Assembly (NCBI GenBank): GCA_037693485.1
Contig: CM075344.1
Span: 42,194,501-42,258,500 of the forward strand
Length of the DNA stretch: 64,000 nt
Direction of reading: 5' to 3'
Source of the DNA: Kitagawia praeruptora
Taxonomy: Eukaryota > Streptophyta > Magnoliopsida > Apiales > Apiaceae
This document shows, piece after piece, positions 54,688 through 64,000 of this stretch; positions within the stretch are counted from its first letter, which is position 1, and each line of letters starts with the position of its first letter. The translations under genes and the position numbers were made by a program. A model generated the notes under the pieces. The model made no database searches, was not told the origin of the DNA, and worked only from the letters and a program-made list of their open reading frames with translations.

Positions 54688-57600
54688 TTAATGATGTTTC
54701 CTCTCTCTGGTTGGCTGCACCCTTGACTTTCCTTCCTTGGCAGAGTTGGACTCAATTTGCACTTGAAGTTGCCTATAGAAGGTATCTTCTTCAACAACTT
54801 TTGGATTTAGCTTTAGTTGTAACCATCTTAGATATTCAGAACTAGCCTTTGACAGTTGGTCTTCTAACCTGAAGAATCTCCTAGTGCCCTCTTCATCCCT
54901 GAACTCCATCATCCAAAAGGGTTGAATGTGGATTTTCTGTCCATTGTATGGGATCTTCATTTTCTTTGGTAGACTTGAGGGTGAGTTCCATTCTCTCCTT
55001 ATTTCTTCTATTATGCTAATTATCTCCCTTCTAGCTGTCTCAGAGAACCCTGTGTGTCTCTTAAATGCTGAGAACACTTTGGTCAATGTATGATAATTCT
55101 CTCCAAGAACCTTCTGTAATGGCCATGTCCTCTGATTTCCTCCCTTGTAGACAAACACTAATCTCTCAGGCAGATTCTTGTACTTATCAATTCCTCTTAC
55201 TTCTGACAATTCATCCAAAAATAGGTTCATGCCAGAGTATTCTTCAATTCCTGCCTGATAGATAAAGTCTTCTTTGTTTTCCAAGATTGGTTGTTTGACA
55301 ATAGCAGGTACCCTAGCAACTTGAACTGGTCCCTTTGAAAGTTGCTTCTTTGGAGCCCTTTTCTTCTGTTTTGGATTCAGCATGAATGAAGGAACTTCAA
55401 TTGAATCAAAATTCATTGGTTCTTCTTTAGGCATTATGGGGTCACCATGAAAGTTCACAGATGGGTTGATTACTGTTACAGATATAGATACTGATGAGCC
55501 AGTGGTTTCTTTTTCTGGAGAGGGTTCTGGAGAAAGAACCCTTTTGGTTTTAGCTTTCCTTCTTTTAGGTTTGGATTTGGGAACTTCCTCAGGTTTCCTC
55601 ATCTCATCCTCTACCTCATCCATTAACTCCTAAGCCAGCCTAGCCCTCTTTTCATCTGAGTTTTCATGTTGATTTTCTGTACTTGGATGAGCTTCCCTTT
55701 GGATTCTGGAGACTTCTTCTCTTTTAGCTTCCACAAATCTAGGATGGCTGTTGGATATGTTTAATACTTTTCCATTCCTTATAATTACAGCCATCCAATC
55801 TCTTACACTCTTATTTGTCTGCTCTTTGAACTCTATGATTGTTTTTCCCATTAGCTTTTCTTCATCATTCTTGGGAAATGGGTAGTCCAATTGAAGCTTG
55901 TTCTTCCCATTTTCCTTTGGTGGTGAGTAGGCTCTGGTTTTGATGACTGGTTCAAATTCTTTGACATATGATGGCTCAGCATCATAGAATGTAGGAGCCA
56001 CAATTTCTGGAGTGAGCACCTTCATGATTGTGGTTGATATTGTTGGAGCAGAAGATTGAGCATTAAGAAACAGAGATGATGCAATTGATCATCCTCTCTG
56101 TCTTTAGAATTCTTTCATTAGTCTCCTTGTTGATCTTTTCCAAAGCTTCTATTCTGGCTTGCCTTTCACCATCTGAGATTTCTTCTAAACTTTGAATCAC
56201 AGGCACAACCACTTGTTTCTTCACAGGGAAGCCTTTATTTCAAACTCTGTTGGATTGACCACTACAGTTGGCTGTTGCTCCCCCTCAATCTTTGCTATCT
56301 TACTACTGGTAGCTTGAATTTGACCAGAGGATGTTGCAGCCTCTTCTTTGCTTGTTCCCATTTTCTCCCCCTTTTTGTTAGCATCAAGGGTTGGGGGTGA
56401 AGCTGCAAGTAGCATTTCCAGTAGTTGAGTTTGTTTTGATTGATTGGCAATGATAGTTTGCATTTGAGATTCCATACTATCCACTCTGGAGGAAAGAAGT
56501 TGAACAGACTTAGCCAGGCTATCTTCTTTGAGAAGTTTGCTAGTAAGCACCTTCTGAGTGGTAGTAGGAGCTAGTGCCTCAATCCTGGCATCTAGTGTTA
56601 TCTTCATATCTCTAATTGCAGATTTGACCTCCTCCTGTTGTGTTATTTGAATAACAGATTACATCTTTTGTAATTTCAATGAGGCCATAACCTGCTCAAG
56701 AATAGTCTTTCTCTGTGGTTCTGCAGTTTGGTGCTCAGCCTTAGCAGATTGATATTGCTTTATGATTTCCACATTGAGATCCCCAAGTTCAGTGGCATTG
56801 GAAAACATCCATTCTGGAGTCTCCTCTTCATTGATTTCTTCACCATCTGAACTTTGACTGTCATCACTGCCAAACTCTTCACTGTCAGCTTCTGAAGGCA
56901 GAGCTGTTAAAGCTTCTTTTGCTCTTTGTAGAGATTCTGAGGTGTGCACTAGTTTCATTGCCTCCTCTGCCTCCACATTGCCCTGTTGTGCCATGACTTG
57001 ATAGGCAGAAACAGGATGAGTAAAGGTTTCAGGATCCAAAGAGATGGAGTCAATAATTGACTGATATTCTTGTCGAAATTCCATCTCTTTGGAAGCTTCA
57101 TTAACCTCCATTAACTCACTTGCAATGGCTGATTCATCCTGCCTTATTTCTCATGTAGTCCCTTCTCTCCTCTCATCTCTCTTTTCTTGCATCAGGGGCT
57201 CCCCCTGGCTCACACCTCTCACACCCTCACCTTCACCTACTAAGGTGGAACTCTCTTGCTCTCCTTTTTCCTGACCGGAAGAAATGGTCAGCCTCTCATT
57301 ATTTTTCTCTCCTTTTGCCTGCTCACAAGGCAGCCTCTCACTCCCTTCCCTCATTCCTAAAAGTGTTTCAACTACTATAAACTCCTCCACAGTTGACATG
57401 GGAATGTCACATTTTGCAGTGGTAGAGAGAGTTGTCAACGGATAAAGTGTATCCGTTGATGTAGTAGTTATTGCTGTCAACGGATGATTATTTGTAGACA
57501 CATCCGTTGATGGAGAAACACTTGTCAACGGATGAAGGATATCCGTTGATGAAGGAAAAAGAGTATCCGTTGAAGTGAAAACCAACACTGAATCTGTGGT

Positions 57601-59169
57601 AATTGATTTTAAGGAAGGGGCCACAGATAGTGTTGTGAATTCAGGAATGGAAGATTGATGGCCCAACAAATCATCTAAAAGATGATGACCACCAATTGTT
57701 GAGTGGGGCTTCTCCAAGAATTTTAAAGATGGAGAATCAGGAATTGATATAGATATCATATCCACATCTAGAGATGGAGTTGGTTATGGTGGATTAAAAT
57801 GTGTATCGATTTGAAGGTTAAGATCAAGGGGCTGTGACTCCACATTTATTGAAGTCACATCAAACTGAATTTGAGAAGGTACAGTTTGCTGTACTGTGTG
57901 TGCACCCTGTGATTCCCCAATGGTTTTGGATTTTACTCTTCTACCATAGGTTTTTGAGTGAGAGCTATCTGTGTCTCTTCCCCTTTTGTGCAATGTTCCT
58001 GGAGTGGAACTTAAATCAGTAGTCACACCCTGTTGAGAGGATGTAACTAGAATTTGGTTTGAGGGTTCATTAACAGTCTTTTGAGAGACTGAAATGTTGG
58101 TTGCACCTACCTCACCTTCCTTATCCTTAGGGCTTCTTTGATGTTCATCATGTCCCTCACCACTCACTACCACCTTCACACTCCCCTCAAGAGTTTTGGT
58201 AGTTTTTGCAACAGGTGCCTTTTGAGAGACACCTGAGGTTTGTCTTTTAGATTGTGGTTTTGGAACTCTGGATTTGGTCACTTTGGTAGGAGCCTGTTTG
58301 GTCACAGCTACAGACTCCATTGTGACACTAGAAGGCAAAGAAATTTGGGGGTTGGAGATAGGGGTTTCAGGGTTGGAGATAGTTACCTGAACAATTGGTA
58401 GATATACCAATTGTACTTCTGCATTTAGGTTCATTCGAATCAAATCACTTAAGACTCTCTTCTCCTGAACAAAACAATTGAACTTGCTATCCGGGTTAGC
58501 AATGGATAGCTCATTCTCAGATACATGCAGTGCTAGGAGCATAAAAAATCTAGCAAAATAAACATTCTTGCTCCTAGTTTCCTTTTTACCTAATTTAGCT
58601 GCTATCTCATACATGACTAGTGTGCCAAAATTATAGAATTTATCAGTCAAAAGCATACATAGCATAACTAGCATGGAATTGGTAACAGCATCAAAATTAC
58701 TAATCTTGCCAGAAAAAGTTTTAATGAAGGCATCACAAAAATAACTCCATTCTTTAACCATACATTTCCTAACAATTTTCCCTAAGTTCTCAGTACTAAG
58801 GGTATAATTTATGGAATTAAGCATGGTAACAATTTCAGCATTACTGGGTAATTTCAGACAGTTATTCTCAGGTAATTTTAAACAAGCAGTTATCACATCA
58901 GAATTAACTACATAGTTTTTACCCTTCAAAGAAAAAGCAAGTGTACCGTCTGTGCCATTGTACTCAGCAGATGCCCACACCTCTTCAATTACCTCATGGA
59001 TTAGAGGAGGAGTGGTGGCAGTCATAGCATATGACAGCTTGCATTTCTTCACGAAATTCATCATGGTGTGATATGCTTCTAGAGCGTTCACTGTATCAAC
59101 AAAGGCCGCGAAATTGTTCTTCTCATAGGTAAACCCAGTGGAAGACATCATCTTAACAATAGGCGCCAT
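54688..59169 (-). pseudogene. Envelope-like accessory ORF of element C (~1,490 codons)
   Basis: A single long reading frame starts MAPIVKMMSSTGFTYEKNNF and ends RERKHH. Residues ~50-250 carry the domain shared with elements B and E (PPLIHEVIEEVWASAEYN, VVNSDVITACLKLP, MVKEWSYFCDAFIKTFSG, LLTDKFYNFGTLVMYEI). The middle is Ser/Thr/Glu-rich with coiled-coil-like segments, and the C-terminal ~300 residues form a second conserved block (PERLVFVYKGGNQRTWPL) also seen as a relic at 33.1 kb. Nonsense codons end near 57784, 57151, 56659 and 55630, and two frame changes lie near 56220 and 56050. I see no signal peptide or membrane helix. The coding region contains seven copies of the CCGTTGA motif at about 57425-57575. 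Function unknown; the envelope label rests on position only. Confidence 0.82.
57419..57577. repeat. ATCCGTTGAT motif cluster inside the envelope-like ORF
   Basis: Seven exact CCGTTGA or TCAACGG cores occur in about 160 bp, in both orientations, inside coding sequence. They shape the protein into a Ser-Thr-Asp-rich repeat (STDTL, STDIL, STDVS). Confidence 0.9.
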
Positions 59170-59678
59170 TGAAGTGTTTGAACTTTTGTTGCAGAGAGAG
59201 TTTTAGTGAAGAAGATGCAGTTAACTTATGAGATTCTTGAAAATGAATAAAGGTGAGATGTGAGAGTACAAGACAGCCTTTTATATTTTTCAAGAATTAA
59301 AAATGAAATAATTAAAAGTAATTACCCCATTGGACAAAAGTAACTGTCAGATAATAAATGAAAAGAAAAGAAGTACAGCCGTGACTAATTATACACGTTT
59401 ACCAATGGCTATAAAAAGAAATATGTATATCAACGGATAAAGATTGGACGGTTGAGAAAACAGTTTATCCATCGATGACGTGGACAACCTGTTATCTGTT
59501 GATATACGAAAATCTAGTAATGTGTTTATACTACCAACGGATAAAAGGATATCCGTTGATAAGAAAATTTTGCCTTAAACAAAATTTCCGCTAAGAGTTT
59601 TTCTGAGAGTTTTTAATTCTCAAGTAAATCAAAACACATTTCTAGCTGCAATACAGTATGATTAGATATCACTAGGAA
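59170..59678. other. Element C spacer between pol and envelope-like ORF
   Basis: This 0.5-kb spacer has no ORF. It holds two exact CCGTTGA/TCAACGG motifs and close variants at about 59430-59560, including ATCCGTTGAT. It may include a leader or splice region for the envelope-like ORF. Confidence 0.5.
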
Positions 59679-62600
59679 TTATGAGAAATTAAGCATACCT
59701 AGTTCACCTACCAACCTTGTGAATGAGGATTCATCAAGAGGCTTGGTGAAGATATCTGCAAGCTGCATTTCACTTGGCACAAAGTGCATTTCTACTGTAC
59801 CATTCATCACATGCTCTCTAATGAAGTGGTATTTGATGTCAATATGCTTGGTCCTCGAATGTTGCACTGGATTCTCTGTGATAGCAATAGCACTAGTGTT
59901 GTCACAGAAAATTGGAATTTTCTCAATTTTTAGACCATAGTCAATAAGTTGATTTTTTATCCAAAGAATCTGTGCACAACAACTACCAGCAGCAATGTAC
60001 TCAGCTTCAGCTGTAGAAGTGGAGACTGAGTTCTGTTTCTTACTGAACCATGACACAAGCCTGTTCCCTAGAAATTGACAGGAGCCTGTAGTACTTTTCC
60101 TATCAATTCTGCAACCTGCATAGTCTGCATCTGAATAGCCAATTAGATCAAAGCCAGAATCTCTTGGGTACCAAATGCCAAGGTTTGGTGTTCCCTTGAG
60201 ATACCTGAAAATTCTCTTAATAGCAATTAAGTGAGACTCTCTAGGGTCAGCTTGAAATCTAGCACACAGACAAGTGGAAAACATTATATCAGGTCTACTA
60301 GCTGTTAGATATAGAAGTGAGCCTATCATGCCTCTATAGCTTGAGATGTCCACAGATTTTTCCTTAGTATTCAACTCAAGCTTAGTTGCAGTGGCCATAG
60401 GTGTTTTTGCAGAGGCACAATCCATTAAGTCAAATTTCTTTAAGAGATCATAAATATATTTTGTTTGACTTATGAAAATTCCCTCATTAACTTGCTTTAC
60501 TTGTAAACCAAGAAAGTAAGTTAATTCACCCATCATGCTCATTTCATACCTACTTTGCATAAGTTTGGCAAACCTTTTGCAAAGCTTCTCATCTGTAGAC
60601 CCAAAAATAATATCATCTACATAGATTTGAACAAGTATTGAAGAACCATTGACATTTCTATGAAATAAGGTTTTTATCAACTGTACCTCTAGTGAAGTGA
60701 TTCTCCAAAAGAAATTGAGATAAAGTGTCATACCAGGCTCTTGGTGCTTGCTTCAAACCATAAAGTGCTTTCAAAAGAAGATATACATATTCTGGAAATT
60801 CTGGATCTTCAAAGCCAGGAGGTTGATGGACATATACCTCTTCTTCCATTTCCCCATTTAGAAAGGCACTTTTGACATCCATCTGATAGACTTTGAAATT
60901 GGCATGTGCTGCATAGGCTAGAAAAATTCTAATTGCCTCAAGTCTTGCCACTGAAGCAAAAGTCTCATCAAAATCTATTCCTTCTTCTTGAGAATAGCCC
61001 TTTGCCACTAATCTAGCTTTATTTCTCACAATTATGCCATTTTCATCAGTCTTATTCTTGAGAACCCATTTGGTACCTATGATACCTATATCATCAGGTT
61101 TGGGCACAAGCTTCCATACTTTATTTCTCTCAAATTGGTTTAGCTCTTCTTGCATTGCTAAGACCCAATCTGGATCTAGAAGGGCATCTTCCACTTTCTT
61201 AGGTTCCTCTTGAGACAGGAAACTACTGTATAGACATTCTTCTTGTGTGGCCCTCCTAGTTTGGACTCTTGAGTTTGAGTCACCAATGATTAACTCAAAA
61301 GGATGACCTCTGGTCCATTTTCTTGAAGGTGGAAGGTTTGATCTAGATGAGGTTGCTTCATCTACGTGAGCATGATCTTGTTGATTGGTTATTGAGTTTT
61401 GACTTTGAGAAACTCCCCCTGAGTTTGTTGTCCTTACGGAATTATGAAGTTGACTGTTAACAGATGCATCATTTTGTCTATCAACGGATGCTCCATTTTG
61501 CCTATCGACGGATGCATGAGAATGCCTGTCAACGGATGCATCTGATGCTCCAGTATGACTGTCAACGGATGCTTCAATTCCAGTATTAGCATCACTTCTA
61601 GTTGGGCCAACAACTCTAGGTGAATTTCCATGGCCATGATCTTCATTTTCCTCATCATCATCAATGTACATTCTTCCTTCTACCTCATTTTCAAATCTCA
61701 ACTTTTCATGGAAGCCTTCATCATTTAGACCTAGAATCTTTTGATCATCAAACACAATATGTACAGATTCCATAACAATGTTGGTTCTTAGATTGTAGAC
61801 TCTATAGGCTTTCCCTGCTGCATATCCAACAAAGATAGCTTCATCTGCCTTTGCTTCAAATTTGCCCAAGTTATCTCCATGATTTCTTAGCACAAAACAT
61901 TTACATCCAAAGACATGAAGAAAAGCTAACGTTGGTTTCTTGTTGGTGAATAACTGATAAGGAGTCATTCCTCTAGCTTGATTGACCAAGGAAATATTCT
62001 GAGTGAAACAGGCAGTGTTGACAGCTTCAGCCCAGAAATATGTTGGCAATCTTGATTCACTTAGCATTGTTCTAGCTGCTTCAATGAGAGTTCTGTTTTT
62101 CCTTTCAACAACCCCATTTTGTTGAGGTGTTCTAGCAGCAGAAAACTCATGGACAATTCCATTCTCTTCACAGAAAGTCTTCATTGTGGAATTTTTGAAT
62201 TCAGTGTCATTGTCACTCCTGATTCTTTGTACTTTTACTTCAGAACCATTGTTTACTAGTCTGAGATGATTGATGATGATTTCACTTGCACAATCTTTGG
62301 AGTGCAGAAAGAAGGTCCATGTAAACTTAGAAAAATCATCCACAATCACCAGACAGTATTTCTTCTTTGAAATGGACATGACATTTACTGGACCAAATAA
62401 GTCCATATGCAGCAATTGAAGGGGCTTAACAATGGATGACTCTGTCTTGCTCTTGAAGGATGATTTCTTTTGCTTCCCTAATTGGCAGGCATCACACAAT
62501 CCATCCTTGATGAACTCCAATTGAGGGATTCCTCTAGCAAGATCCTTTCTTACCAAATCATTCATAACTTTAAAATTCAAATGTGACAGCTTTTTATGCC

Positions 62601-63060
62601 ATAGCCAGCTCTCATCCTTGCTTGCTTTGCTGAAGAGACAAGTAATGGATTCTGAGCATACTGAGTTGAAATCAGCTATGTAAACATTTCCTTTCCTAAA
62701 GCCTGTCAGAACCACATTGTTATTTTCCTTGGTAGAAACAACACAGGCTTCTTTAGTGAACTTTACTTCATAGTCTTTGTCACAAATCTGACTGACACTC
62801 AGCAAATTGTGCTTCAAACCTTCAACTAAAGCCACTTCTTCAATGATGACATTGTCCTTTGAAATCAAGCCATATCCCTTAGTATATCCTTTGCTGTCAT
62901 CTCCAAAGGTAATTCTAGGGCCAGCTTCCTCCTTGAACTCTGTGAGCAGGGTTGAATCTCCTGTCATATGCCTAGAACAACCACTGTCTAGGTACCATAG
63001 ATTCCTCTTATTTCCCTGCACACATTCCAAAATACAAATCAAGTTAATTTTGGTACCCAA
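59679..63060 (-). pseudogene. Pol of element C, near-intact with one frame change
   Basis: The Ty1-copia pol runs protease (WYLDSGCSRHMTG), GAG-pre-integrase (LWHKKLSHLNF, CDACQLGKQ), integrase (MDLFGPVNV, VIVDDFSKFTW, SDNDTEF, QQNGVVERKNRT), RT (VYQMDVKSAFLNG; YVDD at about 60623-60612) and RNase H (YSDADYAGC, AEAEYIAAGS, FCDNTSAI). The frame from 63060 extends 800 codons to about 60658. The rest of RT and RNase H is in another frame from 60731; the break lies in a run of A residues (minus strand) near 60670 and could be a one-base indel or a sequencing error. The integrase motif is SDNDTEF instead of the usual SDNGTEF. Gag ends in a different, overlapping frame. An Asp-rich linker before RT holds ASVDRQ-type repeats encoded by the TCAACGGAT motif. 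Confidence 0.93.
61440..61575. repeat. ATCCGTTGAT motif cluster in the pol linker
   Basis: Three exact TCAACGG cores and two close variants (TCGACGGAT, TTAACAGAT) occur in a non-catalytic linker of pol. They encode repeated SVDR/SVDS tetrads. Confidence 0.9.
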
Positions 63061-64000
63061 GTTTCCTTGGGTCCTTTCTTGTTAGCCTTTGGTTTTACAC
63101 TCTTAGCAATCTTCACTTTGGGTGTAGATGCTTGAGTGATTGGTTTTGACAGATGCTCATTTGCATAAATATTTGATGCATGCATTTGTGGAAAATTGGC
63201 ATACATATTATCCATGCTAGGAATGCTCCATGACATTTGTGGCATATTCACAGATTGAAAATAAGGATTAGGCACATATGGCATGTTCACATATGGATTT
63301 GAAAAACTAGCATTCTGATACAAACTAGGCATTGCAGGCATACTTGGCATAGATTGAGGTACATGAACAGAAGTCCTTTTAACAGACTTGCAATTAGAAG
63401 ATAGGTGATTGACACTATTGCAATTACCAAAAGTTTTCCTAGGAGCAAACTTGTCAGGAGAATAATTGTTTTTCTTGTTAATGCCTATCTTACCATTTCT
63501 GTTCTTTTTCTTTTTACCCTCAGTCTCTACCTTTTCATTAACTGATTTACCAACAGCCTTTTTGTTAAGTAAATCACCTGCCTTAGCCTTCTCACTTGAT
63601 TTGGCTTGGCTACTTTCACCAGAAACAAAGTTCTTGGCTACTAGGCCATACTGATTATTCAGTTTCTTGAGTTCCTTCTTACTAACAGACTTTTTGCTAG
63701 TCGACGGATACCTCTCATCCGTTGATGGTTCATCTGTCAACGGATGATCACTATCCGTTGATTCACAAATAGTCTCTAGATCCTCAAGGCAAGGTTCTAG
63801 CTCCTTTTTCTTTTGAGTCCAGGTATCCCTCACAAATGATTCTATTCCCTGGACTTCTATTATGTTTTGAGAAACATTCCTACAGCTTTGAAATTTAGCA
63901 ATTATTCCTTGTTCTTTTTCAAGCTGGTTTCTTAAAATCAGTTCTCTTTTTAACACAGCTTCAAGTTCACTTTTAGCATCATTGCAATCAACTCTCATTC
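63039..64000 (-). pseudogene. Gag of element C, C-terminal part
   Basis: An open frame entering from outside the window ends with KKGPKETWVPKLT and a stop at 63039. It is Lys/Ser-rich, has a coiled-coil-like start, a Met/Pro/Asn-rich low-complexity segment (MPSMPAMPSLYQN) and an incomplete CCHC-like knuckle (CNSVNHLSSNC, lacking the first Cys). The pol frame starts within 22 bp of its end in another frame, so expression of pol would need frameshifting, splicing or repair of an indel. A motif cluster at about 63700-63765 encodes HPLTDEPSTDE. The N-terminal part is not visible. Confidence 0.8.
63700..63766. repeat. ATCCGTTGAT motif cluster in gag
   Basis: Three exact cores and one variant (GTCGACGGATA) lie in 67 bp in both orientations, within the gag reading frame. 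Confidence 0.9.

Larger units (their letters stand above)
53524..64000 (-). mobile_element. Element C: younger Sirevirus-like Ty1-copia (5' end off window)
   Basis: Reading on the minus strand: gag C-terminal part, protease-integrase-RT-RNase H, a 0.5-kb spacer, a very long envelope-like ORF, polypurine tract and a 987-bp 3' LTR. It interrupts the gag of element B. Its pol is almost intact, with one frame change, while the envelope-like ORF has several stops. It belongs to a different family from A/B: the LTRs differ and it carries the ATCCGTTGAT motif at about twenty places. The 5' LTR and part of gag lie beyond 64000. Confidence 0.93.

Noticed and set aside
57420..57580. CRISPR-like array interpretation of the TCCGTTGA repeats
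   Set aside because: Spacing is irregular, orientation is mixed, repeats are about 10 bp and the context is a plant retrotransposon. There are no Cas genes.

Overview
This is transposable-element-dominated DNA from the nuclear genome of a plant, most likely a eudicot. It is AT-rich and has introns and plant-type retroelements: Sirevirus-like Ty1-copia, Ty3-gypsy, an L1-type LINE, CACTA and hAT-type DNA elements. I cannot identify the species; an Apiaceae-like genome is only an impression. I found no intact, clearly host-coding gene. The only recognisable piece of a cellular gene is one exon of an amino-acid permease. Two short promoter-plus-ORF units (31.5 kb and 48.6 kb) remain unexplained.

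Layout. 1-5.0 kb: a Ty3-gypsy-type LTR fragment joined to a reversed gypsy pol fragment, then the 3' half of a Sirevirus (element A) with its 3' LTR. 5.0-9.9 kb: an amino-acid permease exon and the right end of a CACTA transposon, split by a 3.5-kb solo LTR (TSD TGTGC). 9.9-16.5 kb: a decayed L1-type LINE on the minus strand, cut by the CACTA end and carrying a 64-bp inverted copy of itself at its 5' edge. 17.2-27.3 kb: a hAT-type MITE (8-bp TSD GTCTTTTC) split by a 9.6-kb non-autonomous LTR element (LARD) with two 3,832-bp, apparently identical LTRs (TSD ACCCG). 27.3-33.4 kb: AT-rich DNA, a repeat with long imperfect terminal inverted repeats and telomere-like units, a small possible gene, and a Sirevirus relic. 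33.45 kb to beyond the window: a nested stack. A gypsy-like LTR region (G) is interrupted by element E (gypsy-type, one ORF, TSD CGTAG, itself holding a solo LTR with TSD GACTG), by a further solo LTR (TSD GCATG), and by Sirevirus B. B is in turn broken inside gag by Sirevirus C, which runs off the right edge.

How the parts relate. A and B belong to one Sirevirus family; C is a second, younger family. Both carry a long 'envelope-like' ORF after pol. Its N-terminal domain resembles the single protein of the gypsy-type element E, so two otherwise unrelated retrotransposon classes share an accessory domain. Each Sirevirus family also has its own dispersed short DNA motif: ATCCGTTGAT in C, across LTR, spacer and coding sequence in both orientations, and ATCCTGAT in A/B. 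Three related E-type LTRs carry different short G/C-rich repeat arrays in their middle part. B carries a short ORF with its own TATA box on the antisense strand between pol and the envelope-like ORF. These, rather than any host operon or pathway, are the most interesting contents. All boundaries and motif counts were read by eye, without database searches.
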